DNA of 64,000 nt, taken from Pedinophyceae sp. YPF-701. Lineage: Eukaryota > Chlorophyta > Pedinophyceae. The translations under genes were made by a program, and so were the position numbers. Shown here one piece after another: positions 34,324-46,002 of the stretch. Numbering within the stretch: the first letter of the stretch is position 1; the number at the start of each line of letters is the position of its first letter. The notes under the pieces are model-generated. The model did no database searches. It worked only from the letters and a program-made list of their open reading frames with translations, and was not told the DNA's origin. The stretch lies in the NCBI GenBank assembly GCA_916048055.1, contig CAJZHL010000020.1, positions 124,001-188,000 of the forward strand, given 5' to 3'.

Positions 34324-36249
34324 TTAGCCATACACCCATCCCGGGATGGGGCATAGTACCCCGCCGCGGCATGCCATACCGCCTGGCAGCCCCAGCATCG
34401 TGCCCCCCACGTTCCATGCCTTCAGCCGCGCGGCCGCGTCCGCGTCCATGTGGTCGTCGAGCAGCTTGCACTCCCTCACGTCCAGCTCCTCCAGTGCCGC
34501 AAGGCCCCGGGGCAGCTTACGCAGCGCACTACCCCATGCGTGGAGCCTCCGCAGCTGCGCAGTGCTCGACAGCGGTAGGAAGTCCTCCTCGTGCAGCCGC
34601 TTGCACCAGTGGATACACAGCTCCTCGAGCGCCCCCATGCCCGGCGGAAGCCTGACCAGAGAGCTGTCCGTGGCGCGCAACACGCGTATGTGCCCCGCGC
34701 TCGACGCAGGCAGGAAGTCCTCGACCAACTGCCGACAGCCACGCACATCCAGCTGATCCAGCGCTCGCATGTTCTCCGGAATGCGCCTGATCGAGCTGTG
34801 CTGCGCTTCGATCACCCGCAGCCTGGCGCATGATGACGTCGGCAGCCAGTCGTCGCCACCCAGCGCTTGGCAGCCAATGAGCCTCAGCCCCTCCAGCGCC
34901 GGCATCTTGTCGGGCGTCCGCCGCAGCTCGGTCAAGCTCGCGTCCAAGCTGCGCAGTCGCGCCCGGCTGCTCTCCGGCAGCCAACCGGCCGCGTCCAGGT
35001 CCTCGCAATCGCGCACTTCCAGCACCTCAAGCGCCACCATGCCCGCGGGAAGCGTCGTCAACGCGCAGTCGTTGAGTGTCAGTTTGCGCAGCCTCGACGC
35101 AATCGAGCAGGGCAGGAAGGAGTCGGGGGCCAAGTTGACGCAGCCGTCCAAGTGCAGCTCTTCGAGTGCCATCATGTCCTCCGGCACCTTTCGAACCGAG
35201 CTGCGTCCCGCGTTGAGTACTCGCAGCCTCGCGCAGCTCGTGGCCGGCAGCCACTCGTCGGGGTCGAGGTCCGTGCAACCGGTAACGTCAAGATCAGCCA
35301 GCTCCGCCATCCTCGGTGGAACGCGCTGCACGTCGGAGGTGCCCATCTTCAGCTCCCTGATGCCCGCCGCGACGTGCTTCGGAAGCCAGTCCTCGCCACA
35401 AGCGAGGGTCGCGAGATGTTTACGCTCCACGCGGATGTGCAGCCTTCGCAGGCCTGTCATGTCCGGCGTGATCGACACGAAGCCCGCCGTCAACCCAGAC
35501 TGCAGGCCAATGCGCTCGATGCAGCTCGCATCCAGCGCGTCCCCGCCCGCGCGCCCGTGGTACGTCATGACAATGCTGCGGTGCGCGCCAGGAACATGCT
35601 CCAGCCACCCCACGAGCGCCGTGGCATGACGCGGCATCTTCCGCCGCAGCTTCCCGTGCACCTGCACGCCGACGTCTTCGCGCGTTGCAGTCCAGCGCGC
35701 TGTCTCGCACCCCTCCAGCACCGCCGCCATCGACGTCGACGACGCAGCGGCCAACGCGGCGCGGTTGCGGTGCGGCAGCCTGCGGACGATCTCCCCGCAG
35801 GGCAGCTCGCGAATGACATGCGCAAGCACACACTCGTCCTCCGGCTCGACGTCACCCCCCCTGCACGTGATCTCACGCACAATGCAACGGACTGTTGAAC
35901 GAGGCTCAGACCGTACCCAGGCCGGGTCGGACGAGCAGCGCCGTACACAGACGCGCAGCACGGTGCTCACCTCGGCTCACCGCCAGCGTTCACCCCGTCG
36001 CTCGGTCGCCCGCCATCATCCTGCACAGCGATACACACAACAGGGTCGCGGGGATCAGTACAGCGCGCGACGAGGGCCGCACGCAGCTCCGCTATGCCCC
36101 CCCGTCCCCACGACTCGCCGGCCGCTGTCGCGCCACCGTGCGTGCTTCGCGGCGTGACGGGCAACGTTGGGGGGGGCACAGCAATGGGCTCGCACCTGCG
36201 CGCCCGCGTCGGAGAGCTCCGGCGTCTCCGCGCGCGACCTGTTCGGCAT
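34324..36249 (-). CDS. F-box-like/LRR protein, array member F
   Basis: Exons 36196-36249, 35971-36020 and 34324-35860 join in phase for 546 residues. Exon 1 is MPNRSRAETPELSDAGAQ. In exon 2, the alternative frame starting with tandem ATGs hits TGA, which supports the frame used here (DDGGRPSDGVNAGGEP). The F-box-like segment reads ELPCGEIVRRLPHRNRAALA. The post-F-box region has an insertion (VPGAHRSIVMTYH) shared with K and M. The C terminus has a unique tail, CPIPGWVYG. Copy M differs by a single residue (Ala to Glu in that insertion). Confidence 0.75.
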
Positions 36250-37336
36250 CTGTGCCTGCTTCGCTCGTGGTTCCGCGCCAGCTCCGTGCCTAGCTCTACC
36301 AAACCTCGAGCCTGTCGTTGCTCCAACCACCCGCAAACGAAGGGGGCTCGCAAACCGTGCCGCTCAAGGGCCGCTCACGGATCTACGCCACTACTTCTCA
36401 GCTATCTTACTGTCGTGTCCAGCGCCCCCTAGTCGCTGTTGCACGTCCTCTGCGGCCCCTGAGAAGCAGCCCGAAGCAGCGGCGCGCTTGGTGAGTGCTC
36501 GGCGCGTTACACGTGACAGGTGCGTCGACGTGTACTACCAGGGTGCTTGTCGCGCACCTTGATGCCCATATAACGCGCCGGGATGCTCTGAACCACGCCT
36601 CCCCGGCTCCAGCCACGCAGTCCGCGCGTCTTTTCGCTGGCGCTGCTTGCAACCCCGTTCCGCCGGGTCGCTCCAAGTCGCTCCGTATTCGGTCGCAGGA
36701 TCGCGAGACTGTCCACCACGCGCCCCCAAGCGAGCCAGCAAGCCCGCTCGAGGACGGTCCTGGACCCCGGGGCTCCTTGCCAGGGCCCGGAGGTGTGCTA
36801 GCACCATGTGTCAGGTGATTGTGGCGGCAGCCGCAGCTCGGGGCGAGCAGCGACCGACTGAGGACCTCTGGCGGCGCAGCGATCACCGCGGCGTCGCGTC
36901 ACAGGCCTGCTCCGACCCACGCACGCCCTCGTGATCACACGTCATCATCGCTGTGTGGATGCACGGGACTCGACGCTGCTCACGTGCCCATACCAGTACA
37001 GGCTGCGTGCGCGCGGACCTGAGCGCCGGTACCTGTGCGTGCGCCACTCCGCGAGTCGCAGTGCCGGCGGCTGCGTGGGGCTGACGCGCAGCATCATTTG
37101 GCGTTACAATCACCTTCGGGACCGATACATCTGGTCTAGGGCAGGGCTCCGGGGGCGATGACCGTCCGCACGAAGGGGCGCGCCGCGGTGTGCGGTGCCG
37201 CGCGTGGTCGCGGGCGTACCCGGCCACCGTGCGTTCAGTGACGACAGGGGAGGCCTCGCCTGTGCCCGCATCGATGTGCTGCGCTGCGTCGTCGACGCGC
37301 CCCGCAGCTGCGCTGCCTTGCGTCGCGATGAGCTGC
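36250..37336. other. Spacer F-G
   Basis: Upstream block of F at about 36402-36490. The 3' flank of G (about 37020-37336) is diverged from the other spacers; the motif is reduced to CATTTGGCGTTACAATCACC. No gene seen. Confidence 0.55.
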
Positions 37337-39227
37337 TCATATGAGCATCTGAATCTTTCCGCGAGACCGCGACGATTTTCCGGGTAGGCGCAGGTCGCTC
37401 CCCGACACGTCCCACGCCTTCAGCCGCGCGGCCACGTGCGGGTCCATATCGTCGTCGAGCAGCTCGCACTCCCTCACGTCGAGCTCCTCCAGTGCCGCAA
37501 GGCCCCGGGGCAGCTTTCGCAGTGCACTTTCGCCTGCGTGTAGCTCCCGCAGCTGCGCAGCGCTCGACGGCGGCAGGAAGCCCTCCTCGTGCAGCCGCTC
37601 GCACTCGTAGACCCACAGCTCCTCGAGCGCCCGCATGCCGGGCGGCAGCCTCACCAGAGAGCTGCGCCCAGCGTTGAGCTTGCGTATGTGTCCCGCGCTC
37701 GACGCTGGCAGGAACTCCTCGACCAACGGACAGTCATGCACAACCAGCTGCTCCAGCGCCAGCATGTTCTCCGGGATCCGCCTGACCGAGCTGCACGGCG
37801 CTTCGATCACCCGCAGCCTGGCGCAGGATGATGTCGGCAGCCAGTCGTCGCCGCCAAGCGCCTGGCAGCCATGCAGCCTCAGCTCCTCCAGCGCCGGCAT
37901 CTCGTCGGGCACCCGCCGCAGCCTTGTGTAGGAGGCGTCCAGGCTGCGCAGCCTCCCCCTGCTGCTCTCCGGCAGCCAACCGGCCGCGTCCAGGTTCGGG
38001 CACCAGCCCACATCCAGCGTCTCAAGCACCGCCATGCCCGCGGGAAGCGTCGTCACCGCGCAGCCGTTGAGTGTCAGTGTGCGCAGCCTCGACACGCTCG
38101 AGCAGGGCAGGAAGGAGTCGGGGGGCAAGTTGACGCAGGTGTCCAAGCGCAGCTCTTCGAGTGCCATCATGTCCTCCGGCAGCCTGCGAACCCGGCTGTG
38201 TCCCGCGTTGAGCACTCGCAGCCTCGCGCAGCTTGTCGCCGGCAGCCATTCGTCGGGGTCGAGTTGCCTGCAATACCTCACGCTGAGCTTTTGCAGCTCA
38301 ATCATCCCCGGCGGAACGCTCTGCACGTCGGACTGGCCCACGTTAAGATTCTTGATCCGCGCCGCGACGTGCTTCGGAAGCCACCTCTCGCCAAACGCGA
38401 GGGTCGCGAGATGTTTACGCTCAACGCGGATGTGCAGCCTTCGCAGGCCCGTCATGTCCGGCGTGATCGACACGAAGCTCGCTAGCATCCCAGGCTCCGG
38501 GCCGATGTGCTCGATGCAGCTCGCATCCAGCGCGTCCCCGCCCGCGCGCCGGTGGTACAGCATGCCAGTGCTGGGAACAGGCCACCCCACGAGCGCCGTG
38601 GCATGACGCGGCATCTTCCGCCGCAGCTTGCCGTGCACCTGCTGGCCCGTGTGTTTGCCTCTCGCGGTCCAGCGCGTGTTCTCGCAGCCCTCCAGCACCG
38701 CCGCCATGAACGTCGACGACGCAGCCGCCAGCGCGGCGCGGTCGCGGCGCGGCAGCCTGCGGACGATCTCCCCGCATGGCAGCTGACGGATGGCCCGCGC
38801 GAGCACACACTCGTCCTCCAGCTCGACGTCACGCCCCCTGCACGTGATCTCACGCACAATGCAATGGCGTTGACTGTTGAACGAGGCTCAGACCGTAGCC
38901 AGGCCGGGTCGGACGAGCAGCGCCATACACAGACACGCAGCACGGTGCTCACCTCGGCCCACCGCCAGCGTTCACCCCGTCGCTCGGTCGCCCGCCATCA
39001 TCCTGCGCAGCGACACACACAACAGGGTCGCGGGGATCAGTACAGCGCGCGACGAGAGCCGCACGCAGCTCCGCTGTGCCCCCCCGTCCCCACGGGTCGC
39101 CGGCCGCTGTCGCGCCACCGTGCGTGCTTCGCGGCGTGACGGGCAACGTTGGGGCACAGCAACGGGCTCGCACCTGCGCGCCCGCGTTGGAGAGCTCCGG
39201 CGTCTCCGCGCGCGACGTATTCGGCAT
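37337..39227 (-). CDS. F-box-like/LRR protein, array member G
   Basis: Exons 39174-39227, 38953-39002 and 37337-38837 join in phase for 534 residues. Exon 1 is MPNTSRAETPELSNAGAQ; exon 2 is DDGGRPSDGVNAGGGP plus a split Arg, again with a stop in the competing frame. The F-box-like segment reads QLPCGEIVRRLPRRDRAALA. The C-terminal tail ends RSRGKIQMLI. Compared with its copy N, the C-terminal LRR codons differ over roughly 0.5 kb (about 37480-37990) while both flanks are almost identical, indicating conversion in one of the two. Confidence 0.75.
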
Positions 39228-40353
39228 CTCTGCCTGCTTCGCTCGTGGTTCTGCGCCAGCTGTGTGCCTAGTTCGGACGGAGCTCGAGCCTGTCGTTGCT
39301 CCAACCACCCACACACGCACAGGGGGGCTCGCAGACCGTGCCGCTCACGGATCAAGGGCCGTTCACGGATCCACGCCACTGCTGATCAGCTGTCTGACCG
39401 TCGTGTCCAGCCCCCCCAAGTCGCTGTTGCACGTCCTCTGCGGCCCCTGAGAAGCAACCCGAAGCAGCAGCGGCGCGCTTGGTGCTCGGCGCGTTACACG
39501 TGCCAGGTGCGTCGACGTGTACTACCAGGGTGCTTGTCGCGTACCTTGACTCCGTCACAGTCCGCTCAGATGCCCCGAACCACGTCGCGTCGCTCCAGCC
39601 ACGCGCTCCACCCGCTTCACTGAGGCAAGAAGGGTAGGCGCTCCAGCCCGTTCCGACACGCCGCCGGGTCGCTTCGAGTCGCTCCGTGATCGAGCGCGGG
39701 GTCGCCATACAGGACACGGCACGCAAGCAAGCCGGCCATCAAGCCCGGCCAGGCATCTCGGATGCACAGCCCGGAGGCGTGCTGGCACCATGTGTCAGGT
39801 GATTGTGGCAGACTGCAGCAGCAGCTCGGGGCGAGCGGCGACCGGCACATGGCGTCCGGAGGCAGCGAGCACCGCGGCGTCGCGTCACAGGCCTGCTCCG
39901 ACGCACGCACGCCCTCGACATCACACGTCATCATCATCGCTGTGTGGATGCACGGGACTCGACGGTGCCCACGTGCCCATGCCGGTACAGACTGCGTGTG
40001 TGTGGACCTGGGCGTCTGGGCCTGTGCGTGCGCCACTCCGCGTGTTGAAGTGCCGGCGGCTGCGTGGGGTTGCATCCCAAGGCATCATTTGTTGACACAA
40101 TCGCCTACGGGACGGTCCTGAGACTCACAGATGCTGTGGCGCAGGCGCGCCGGCAAATGCCATCCGCGCAAAGGCGCGAGCTGCGGTGTGCAGCCGCGCA
40201 AGTGGACGCGCATATGCATGCATGCGTGCATGCGACCGCCGGACGCCTAGTGACGACGGGGGAGGCCTCGCCTCGCCTGCGCTCGCATCGATGTGCAGCG
40301 CCGCTCCGTCGATGGACATCGTGGCTGCGCTGCCTTGCGTCGCGATGAGCTGC
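39228..40353. other. Spacer G-H
   Basis: Upstream block of G at about 39390-39475. The uninterrupted TTGTTGACACAATCGCC motif is near 40090, then the common 3'-flank block leading to the stop of H, with a local cat/gcat microrepeat near 40212-40235. No gene seen. Confidence 0.6.
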
Positions 40354-42206
40354 TCACGATCTGAATCCTTCAGGCAGGCGCAGGTTGCTCCCCGACACCT
40401 CCCACGCCTTCAGGCGCGCGGCCGCGTCCGGGTCCATGTCCTCGTCGAGCAGCTCGCACTCCCTCACGTCCAGATCCTCCAGTGCCGCAAGACCCCGGGG
40501 CAGCTTTCGCAGTGCACTTCCCCATGCGAGTAGCTCCCGCAGCCTCGCCGCGCTCGACGGTGGCAGGAAGTCCTCGTCCAGGTGCTCGCAACGGTTGACC
40601 CACAGCTCCTCGAGCGCCCGCATGCCCGGCGGCAGCCTCGCCAGAGAGCTGCCCTCAGCGCGCAACACACGTATACGGCCCGCGCTCGATGCAGGCAGAA
40701 AGTCCTCGTCCACCGGACATTCGCACACAGACAGCTGCTCCAGCGCCGGCATGTTCTCCGGGATGCGCGTGATCGAGGTGCAGGACGCATCAATCACCCG
40801 CAGCCTCTTGCAGGATGATGCAGGCAGCCAACCGTCCACGTGGAGATTATGGCAATTCGACACGTCCAGCTCCTCCAGCGCCGGCATGTTGTCCGGCACA
40901 CTCAGTAGGCTTGTGAAGGCGGCGTTCAAGCTGCGCAGTCTCCCCCTGCTGCTCTCCGGCAGCCAACCGTCCACGTCCAGCTTCTCGCAACCGCGCACTT
41001 CCAGCGCCTCAAGCGCCACCATGCCAGCGGGCAGCCTCTCCACCCTCGTGTAGCTGAGGTTCAGCTCGCGCAGCCTCGACGCGCTCGAGCAGGGCAGGAA
41101 GGAGTCGGGGGCCAAGTTGGGGCACCCGTGCAATCGCAGCGTCTCCAGGGCCGTCATGCCATCGGGAACCTTCCGAACCGAGCTGCAGTGCGCGTGGAGT
41201 ACTCGCAGCTCCGTGCAGCTCGTCGTCGGCAGCCACTCGTCGGGGTCAAGATGCCAGCAACTGCTCACGTCAAGATCAGCCAGCTCCGCCATCCCCGGCG
41301 GAACGCTCTGCACGTCGGACTGGCCCATCTTCAGCTCCCTGATGCCCGCCGCGACGTGCTTCGGGAGCCAGCTCTCGCCACAAGCGAGGGTCGCGAGATG
41401 TTCACGCCTCACGCAGATGCCCAGGCGTCGCAGGCCCGTCATGTCCGGCGTGATCGACACGAAGCCCGCTACCATCTCAGGCAGCGGGCCGATGCGCACG
41501 ATGCAGCTCGCATCCCGTGCGTCCCCGCCCGCGCGCCGGTGGTACACCATGCCAGTAACAGGCTTGGGCCACCCCACGAGCGCCGTGGCATGACGCGGCA
41601 TCTTCCCCCGCAGCTTGCCGTACACCTGCTGGCCCGTGCAATCGAGTCTCGCGATCCAGCGCGTGTTCTCGCAGCCCTCCAGCACCGCCGCCATCATCGT
41701 CGAGCACGTTGCCGCCAGCGCAGCCCGCTCCCCGGGCGACAGCCTGCGGACGATCTCCCCGCATGGCAGCTGACGGACAGTCCGCGCAAGCACACACTCG
41801 TCCTCCAGCCCGACGTCACGCCCCCTGCACGTGATCTCACGCACAATGCAACGGCGTTGGACTGTTGAACGAGGCTCAGACCGTACCCAGGCCGGGTCGG
41901 ACGAGCAGCGCCGTACACAGACGCGCAGCACGGTGCTCACCTCGACGCACCGCCAGCGCGCACCCCGTCGCTCGGTCGCCCGCCATCATCCTGCACAGCG
42001 ATACACACAACAGGGTCGCGGGCATCAGTACAGCGCGCGACGAGGGCCGCACGCAGCTCCACTGTGCCCCACGGCTCGCCGGCCGCGGTCGCGCCACCGT
42101 GCGTGCTTTGCGGCGTGACGGGCAACGTTGGCACACAGCAATGGGCTCGCACCTGCGCGCCCGCGTTGGAGTGCTCCGGCGTCTCCGCGCGCGACGTATT
42201 CGGCAT
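40354..42206 (-). CDS. F-box-like/LRR protein, array member H
   Basis: Exons 42153-42206, 41941-41990 and 40354-41824 join in phase for 524 residues, with intron lengths identical to C. Exon 1 is MPNTSRAETPEHSNAGAQ. The F-box-like segment and first half match C almost residue for residue; one LRR module (VDEDFLPASSAGRIRVLRAE) differs. Copy O differs by a His-to-Pro change (NLHVDGWLP versus NLPVDGWLP). It ends SGSNLRLPEGFRS. Confidence 0.75.
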
Positions 42207-43325
42207 CTCTGCCTGAGCTCCGCTCGTGGTTCTGCGCCAGCTCCGTGCCTTTGTTCGGATGGAGCTCGAACTTGTTGCCCCCCACCCGCACACAAGCGGG
42301 CTCGCACACCGTGCCGCTCGAGGACCGCTCACGGATCCACGCGACTGCTTCTCAGCTCTCCGACCGTCGTGTCCAGCGCCCCCAAGTCGCTGTTGCACGT
42401 CCTCTGCGGCCCCTGAGAAGCAACCCGAAGCAGCGGCGCGCTTGGTGAGTGCTCGGCGCGTTACACGTGCCGGGTGCGTCGACGTGTACTACCAGGGTGC
42501 TTGACACGCACCTTGACTCCGCCACAGTCCGCTCAGATGCCCCGCAACACGTCGCGTCGCTCCAGCCACGCGCTCCACCCGCTTCACTCAGGCAAGAAGG
42601 GTAGGCGCTCAACCCCGTTCCGGCACGCCGGGTCGCTTCGAGTCGCTCCGTGGTCGAGCGCGGGGTCGCCGCACAGGACACGGCACGCCAGCAAGCCGGC
42701 CAACTAGCTCGGCCAGGCATCTCGGGGGCTCGTGCCACAGCCCGGAGGCGTGCCTGGCACCATGTGTCAGGTGATTGTGGCGGCGGCAGCAGCTCCGGGC
42801 GAGCAGCGACCGGTACATGACGTCCGCGGAGGCACCGAGCACCGCGGCGCCGCGGCACAGGCTCCGACGCACGCACGCCCTCGTGATCACACGTCATCAT
42901 CGCTGTGTGGATGCACGGGACTCGACGCTGCTCACGTGCCCATGCCAGTACAGGCTGCGTGTGGGCGGAGCTGAGTGGCTGGTCCTACGCCGCTCCGCGT
43001 GTTGAAGAACCAGCGGCTGCGTGGGGCTGAATCGCAAGGCAACATTTGTTGCCTTTCAACAATTGTGGCAATATTTGTTGACACAATCTCCTACGGGACC
43101 GGTCCTGCGAGTTACAGACGCTGTGGCGCAGCGCGCCGGCGACTGCCATCCGCGCGAAGGCGCGAGCTGCGGTGTGCAGCCGCGCAAGTGGACGCGCATG
43201 CATGCGACCGCCGGACGCCTAGTGACGACGGGGGAGGCCTCGCCTCGCCTGTGCTCGCGTCGATGTGCAGCGCCGCTCCGTCGATGGACATCGTGGCTGC
43301 GCTGCCTTGCGTCGCGATGAGCTGC
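42207..43325. other. Spacer H-I
   Basis: Upstream block of H at about 42354-42440. The conserved motif is interrupted by a 29-bp insertion (43052-43080) between two copies of atttgttg; the insert can pair with its flank (ATTTGTTG with CAACAATT). Repeated at the window end. No gene seen. Confidence 0.6.
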
Positions 43326-45195
43326 TCACGATCTGAATCCTTCAGGCAGGCGCAGGTTGCTCCCCGACACCTCCCACGCCTTCAGGCGCGCGGCCGCGTC
43401 CGCGTCCATGTCCTCGTCGAGCAGCTCGCACTCCCTCACGTCCAGCTCCTCCAGTGCCGCAAGACCCCGGGGCAGCTTTCGCAGTGCACTTCCCCATGCG
43501 AGTAGCTCCCGCAGCCTCGCCGCGCTCGACGGTGGCAGGAAGCCCTCCTCGTGTAGCCGCTTGCACCCGTTGATACAAAGCTTCTCGAGCGCCCGCATGC
43601 CCGGCGGCAGCCTCACCAGAGAGCTGTCCGCGGCGTGCAACACGCGAATCCGGCCTGCGCTCGACGCAGGCAGGAAGTCCCCGACCAACTGCGGACAGTC
43701 TCGCACATCCAGCTGCTCCAGCGCCCGCATGTTCTCCGGCATGCAGCTGACCGAGCTCTGCGACGCATGGATCGCCCGCAGCCTCTTGCGGGATGACGTC
43801 GGCAGCCAATTCTCGCCACCCAGCGCTTGGCAGCCACAGAGCCTCAGCTCCTCCAGCGCCGGCATATTGTCGGGCACCCGCCGCAGCCTTGTGCGGGAGG
43901 CGCCCAAGCTGCGCAGTCTCGCCCTGCTGCTCTCCGGCAGCCAACCGTCCACGTTCAGGTTCGGGCACCAGCCCACTTCCAGCGTCTCAAGCGCCACCAT
44001 GCCCGCGGGCAGCCTCGCCACCGAGGAGCTGGTGAGTGTCAGTGTGCGCAGCCTCGACACACTCGAGCAGGGCAGGAAGGAGTCGGGGGCCAACTTGTGG
44101 CAGCCGTCCAATCGCAGCGTCTCCAGGGCCGCCATAGCCTCCGGCAGGATCCGAACCGAGCTGCAGTGCGCGATGAGTACTCGCAGCTTCGCGCAGCTTG
44201 TCGCCGGCAGCCATTCGTCGGGGTCGAGTTGGGTGCAAAACCTCACGCTGAGCTTTTGCAGCTCCGCCATCCCCGGCGGAACGCTCTGCACGTCTGAGTG
44301 GCGCAAGTTGAGATTCTCGATCCGCGCCGCGACGTGCTTCGGAAGCCACTTCTCGCCACAAGCCAGGGTCGCGAGATGTTTACGCTCCACGCAGATGCCC
44401 AGGCTTCGCAGGCCCGTCATGTCCGGCGTGATCGACACGAAGCCCACTACCATCCCAGGCAGCGGGCCGATGCGCTCGATGCAGCTCGCATCCAGCGCGT
44501 CCCCGCCCGCGCGCCGGTGGTACACCATGCCAGTGCTGGGTTCGGGCCACCCCACGAGCGCCGTGGCATGACGCGGCACCTTCCGCCGCAGCTTGCCGTG
44601 CACCTGCACGCCGACATCTTCACGTGTTGCAGTCCAGCGCGTGTTCTCGCAGCCCTCCAGCACCGCCGCCATGAACGTCGACGACGCAGCGGCCAACGCG
44701 GTGCGGTCGCGGTGCGGCAGCCTGTTGACGATCTCCCCGCATGGCAGCTGACGGATGGTCCGCGCAAGCATACACTCGTCCTCCAGCCCGACGTCACGCC
44801 CCCTGCAGTGATGGTGCACACAGCAACACCAAAGATCTCATGCACGGGGCCGTGGTGTTCCGGGTCGTGGCCGGGCCGCGCCGGACGAGCAGCAGGCAGA
44901 CATAGTCGGCGCGCCACTCACCTCGGCCCACCGCCAGCGCGCACCCCGTCGCTCGGTCGCCCGCCATCATCCTGCGCAGCAGTACACAAAACGGGTCGCA
45001 GGGATCAGCGCCGTGCGCGACGAGCGCCCCACGCAGCTCCGCTATGGTCCCCGTTCCCACGGCTCGCTGACCGCGGTCGCGCCACCGTGCGTGCTTCGCG
45101 GCGTGACGAGCAACGTTGGGGGCACAGCAATGCGCTCGCACCTGCGCGCCCGCGTTGGAGTGCTCGGGCGTCTCCGCGCGCGACGTATTCGGCAT
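43326..45195 (-). CDS. F-box-like/LRR protein, array member I
   Basis: Exons 45142-45195, 44922-44971 and 43326-44802 join in phase for 526 residues. Exon 1 is MPNTSRAETPEHSNAGAQ. Intron 2 is of the D/I/K lineage, with a one-base deletion in the acceptor tract (actgcag instead of acttgcag). The F-box-like segment reads QLPCGEIVNRLPHRDRTALA. The central LRR modules (around LTLTSSSVARLPAGMVALET) are shared with K, while the C-terminal end matches C/H/O, a mosaic. Confidence 0.75.
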
Positions 45196-46002
45196 CTCTG
45201 TCTGCTTCGCTCGTGGTTCTGCGCCAGCTCCGTGCCTAGCTCTACCAAACCTCGAGCCTGTCGTTGCTCCAACCACCCACAAAACAAAGGGGGGGCTCGC
45301 ACAACGTGCCGCTCGAGGGCCGCTCACGGATCCACGCCACTGCTGCTCAGCTATCTCACCGTCGTGTCCAGCGCCCCCCAGTCGCCGTTGCACGTCCTCT
45401 GCGGCCCCTGAGAAGCAACCCGAAGCAGCGGCGCGCTTGGTGAGTGCTCGGCGCGTTACACGTGCCAGGTGCGTCGACGTGTACTACCAGGGTGCATGTC
45501 GCGCACCTTGATACTGGAACAACGCGCCGGGATGCTCTGAAACACGCCCTCGTCGCTGCAGCCACGCGGCGCGGGCGTCTCCCCGACAGGCGCTCAACCT
45601 TGTTCCGGCACCGCGGTGCGTGGCGGTTCGGTCCGTATGCGCACGCAGTATCGCGAAGCAGTCCACGGTGTGCCAAAGGCGGCCGTCATCGACGGCGTCA
45701 GGCCCGTTCGGGGACCCCGGGGAGTTGAGTAGCAGGGTTGGGGGGAGTGAGGAGCATGTGTCAGGGGCGTTCGGCAGCGTAGCCCCGGGCGAGCAGAGAC
45801 CGATCCTGCGACTTACAGGGGCTGTGGTGCAGCGCGCCGGCGGGCTGCGGTGTGCAGCCGCACATGTGGGCGCGCATGCTACCGCCGGACGCCAAGTGAC
45901 GACCTGCGGTGGACGTGGCCTGCAGCCGCTTCGTCGCCCTGCGCTGGACCGGCGGCTGACTCCGTGGCGGCGCTTTCGGCGAGCGTAGAGGTTCATCCGG
46001 CG
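45196..46002. other. Spacer I-J (short)
   Basis: About 300 bp shorter than most spacers, and closely similar to spacer A-B apart from its left part. Upstream block of I at about 45351-45440. The 3' flank of J matches that of B. No gene seen. Confidence 0.6.

Larger units (their letters stand above)
29596..43093. repeat. Large tandem segmental duplication, first copy
   Basis: Matches 50497-64000 at an offset of 20,901 bp up to the middle of member G, then 20,907 bp. It covers the 5' part of D, all of E, F, G, H and the start of the H-I spacer. Only a handful of single-base differences are visible outside one conversion tract. The right end is unknown because the second copy runs off the window. 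Confidence 0.9.
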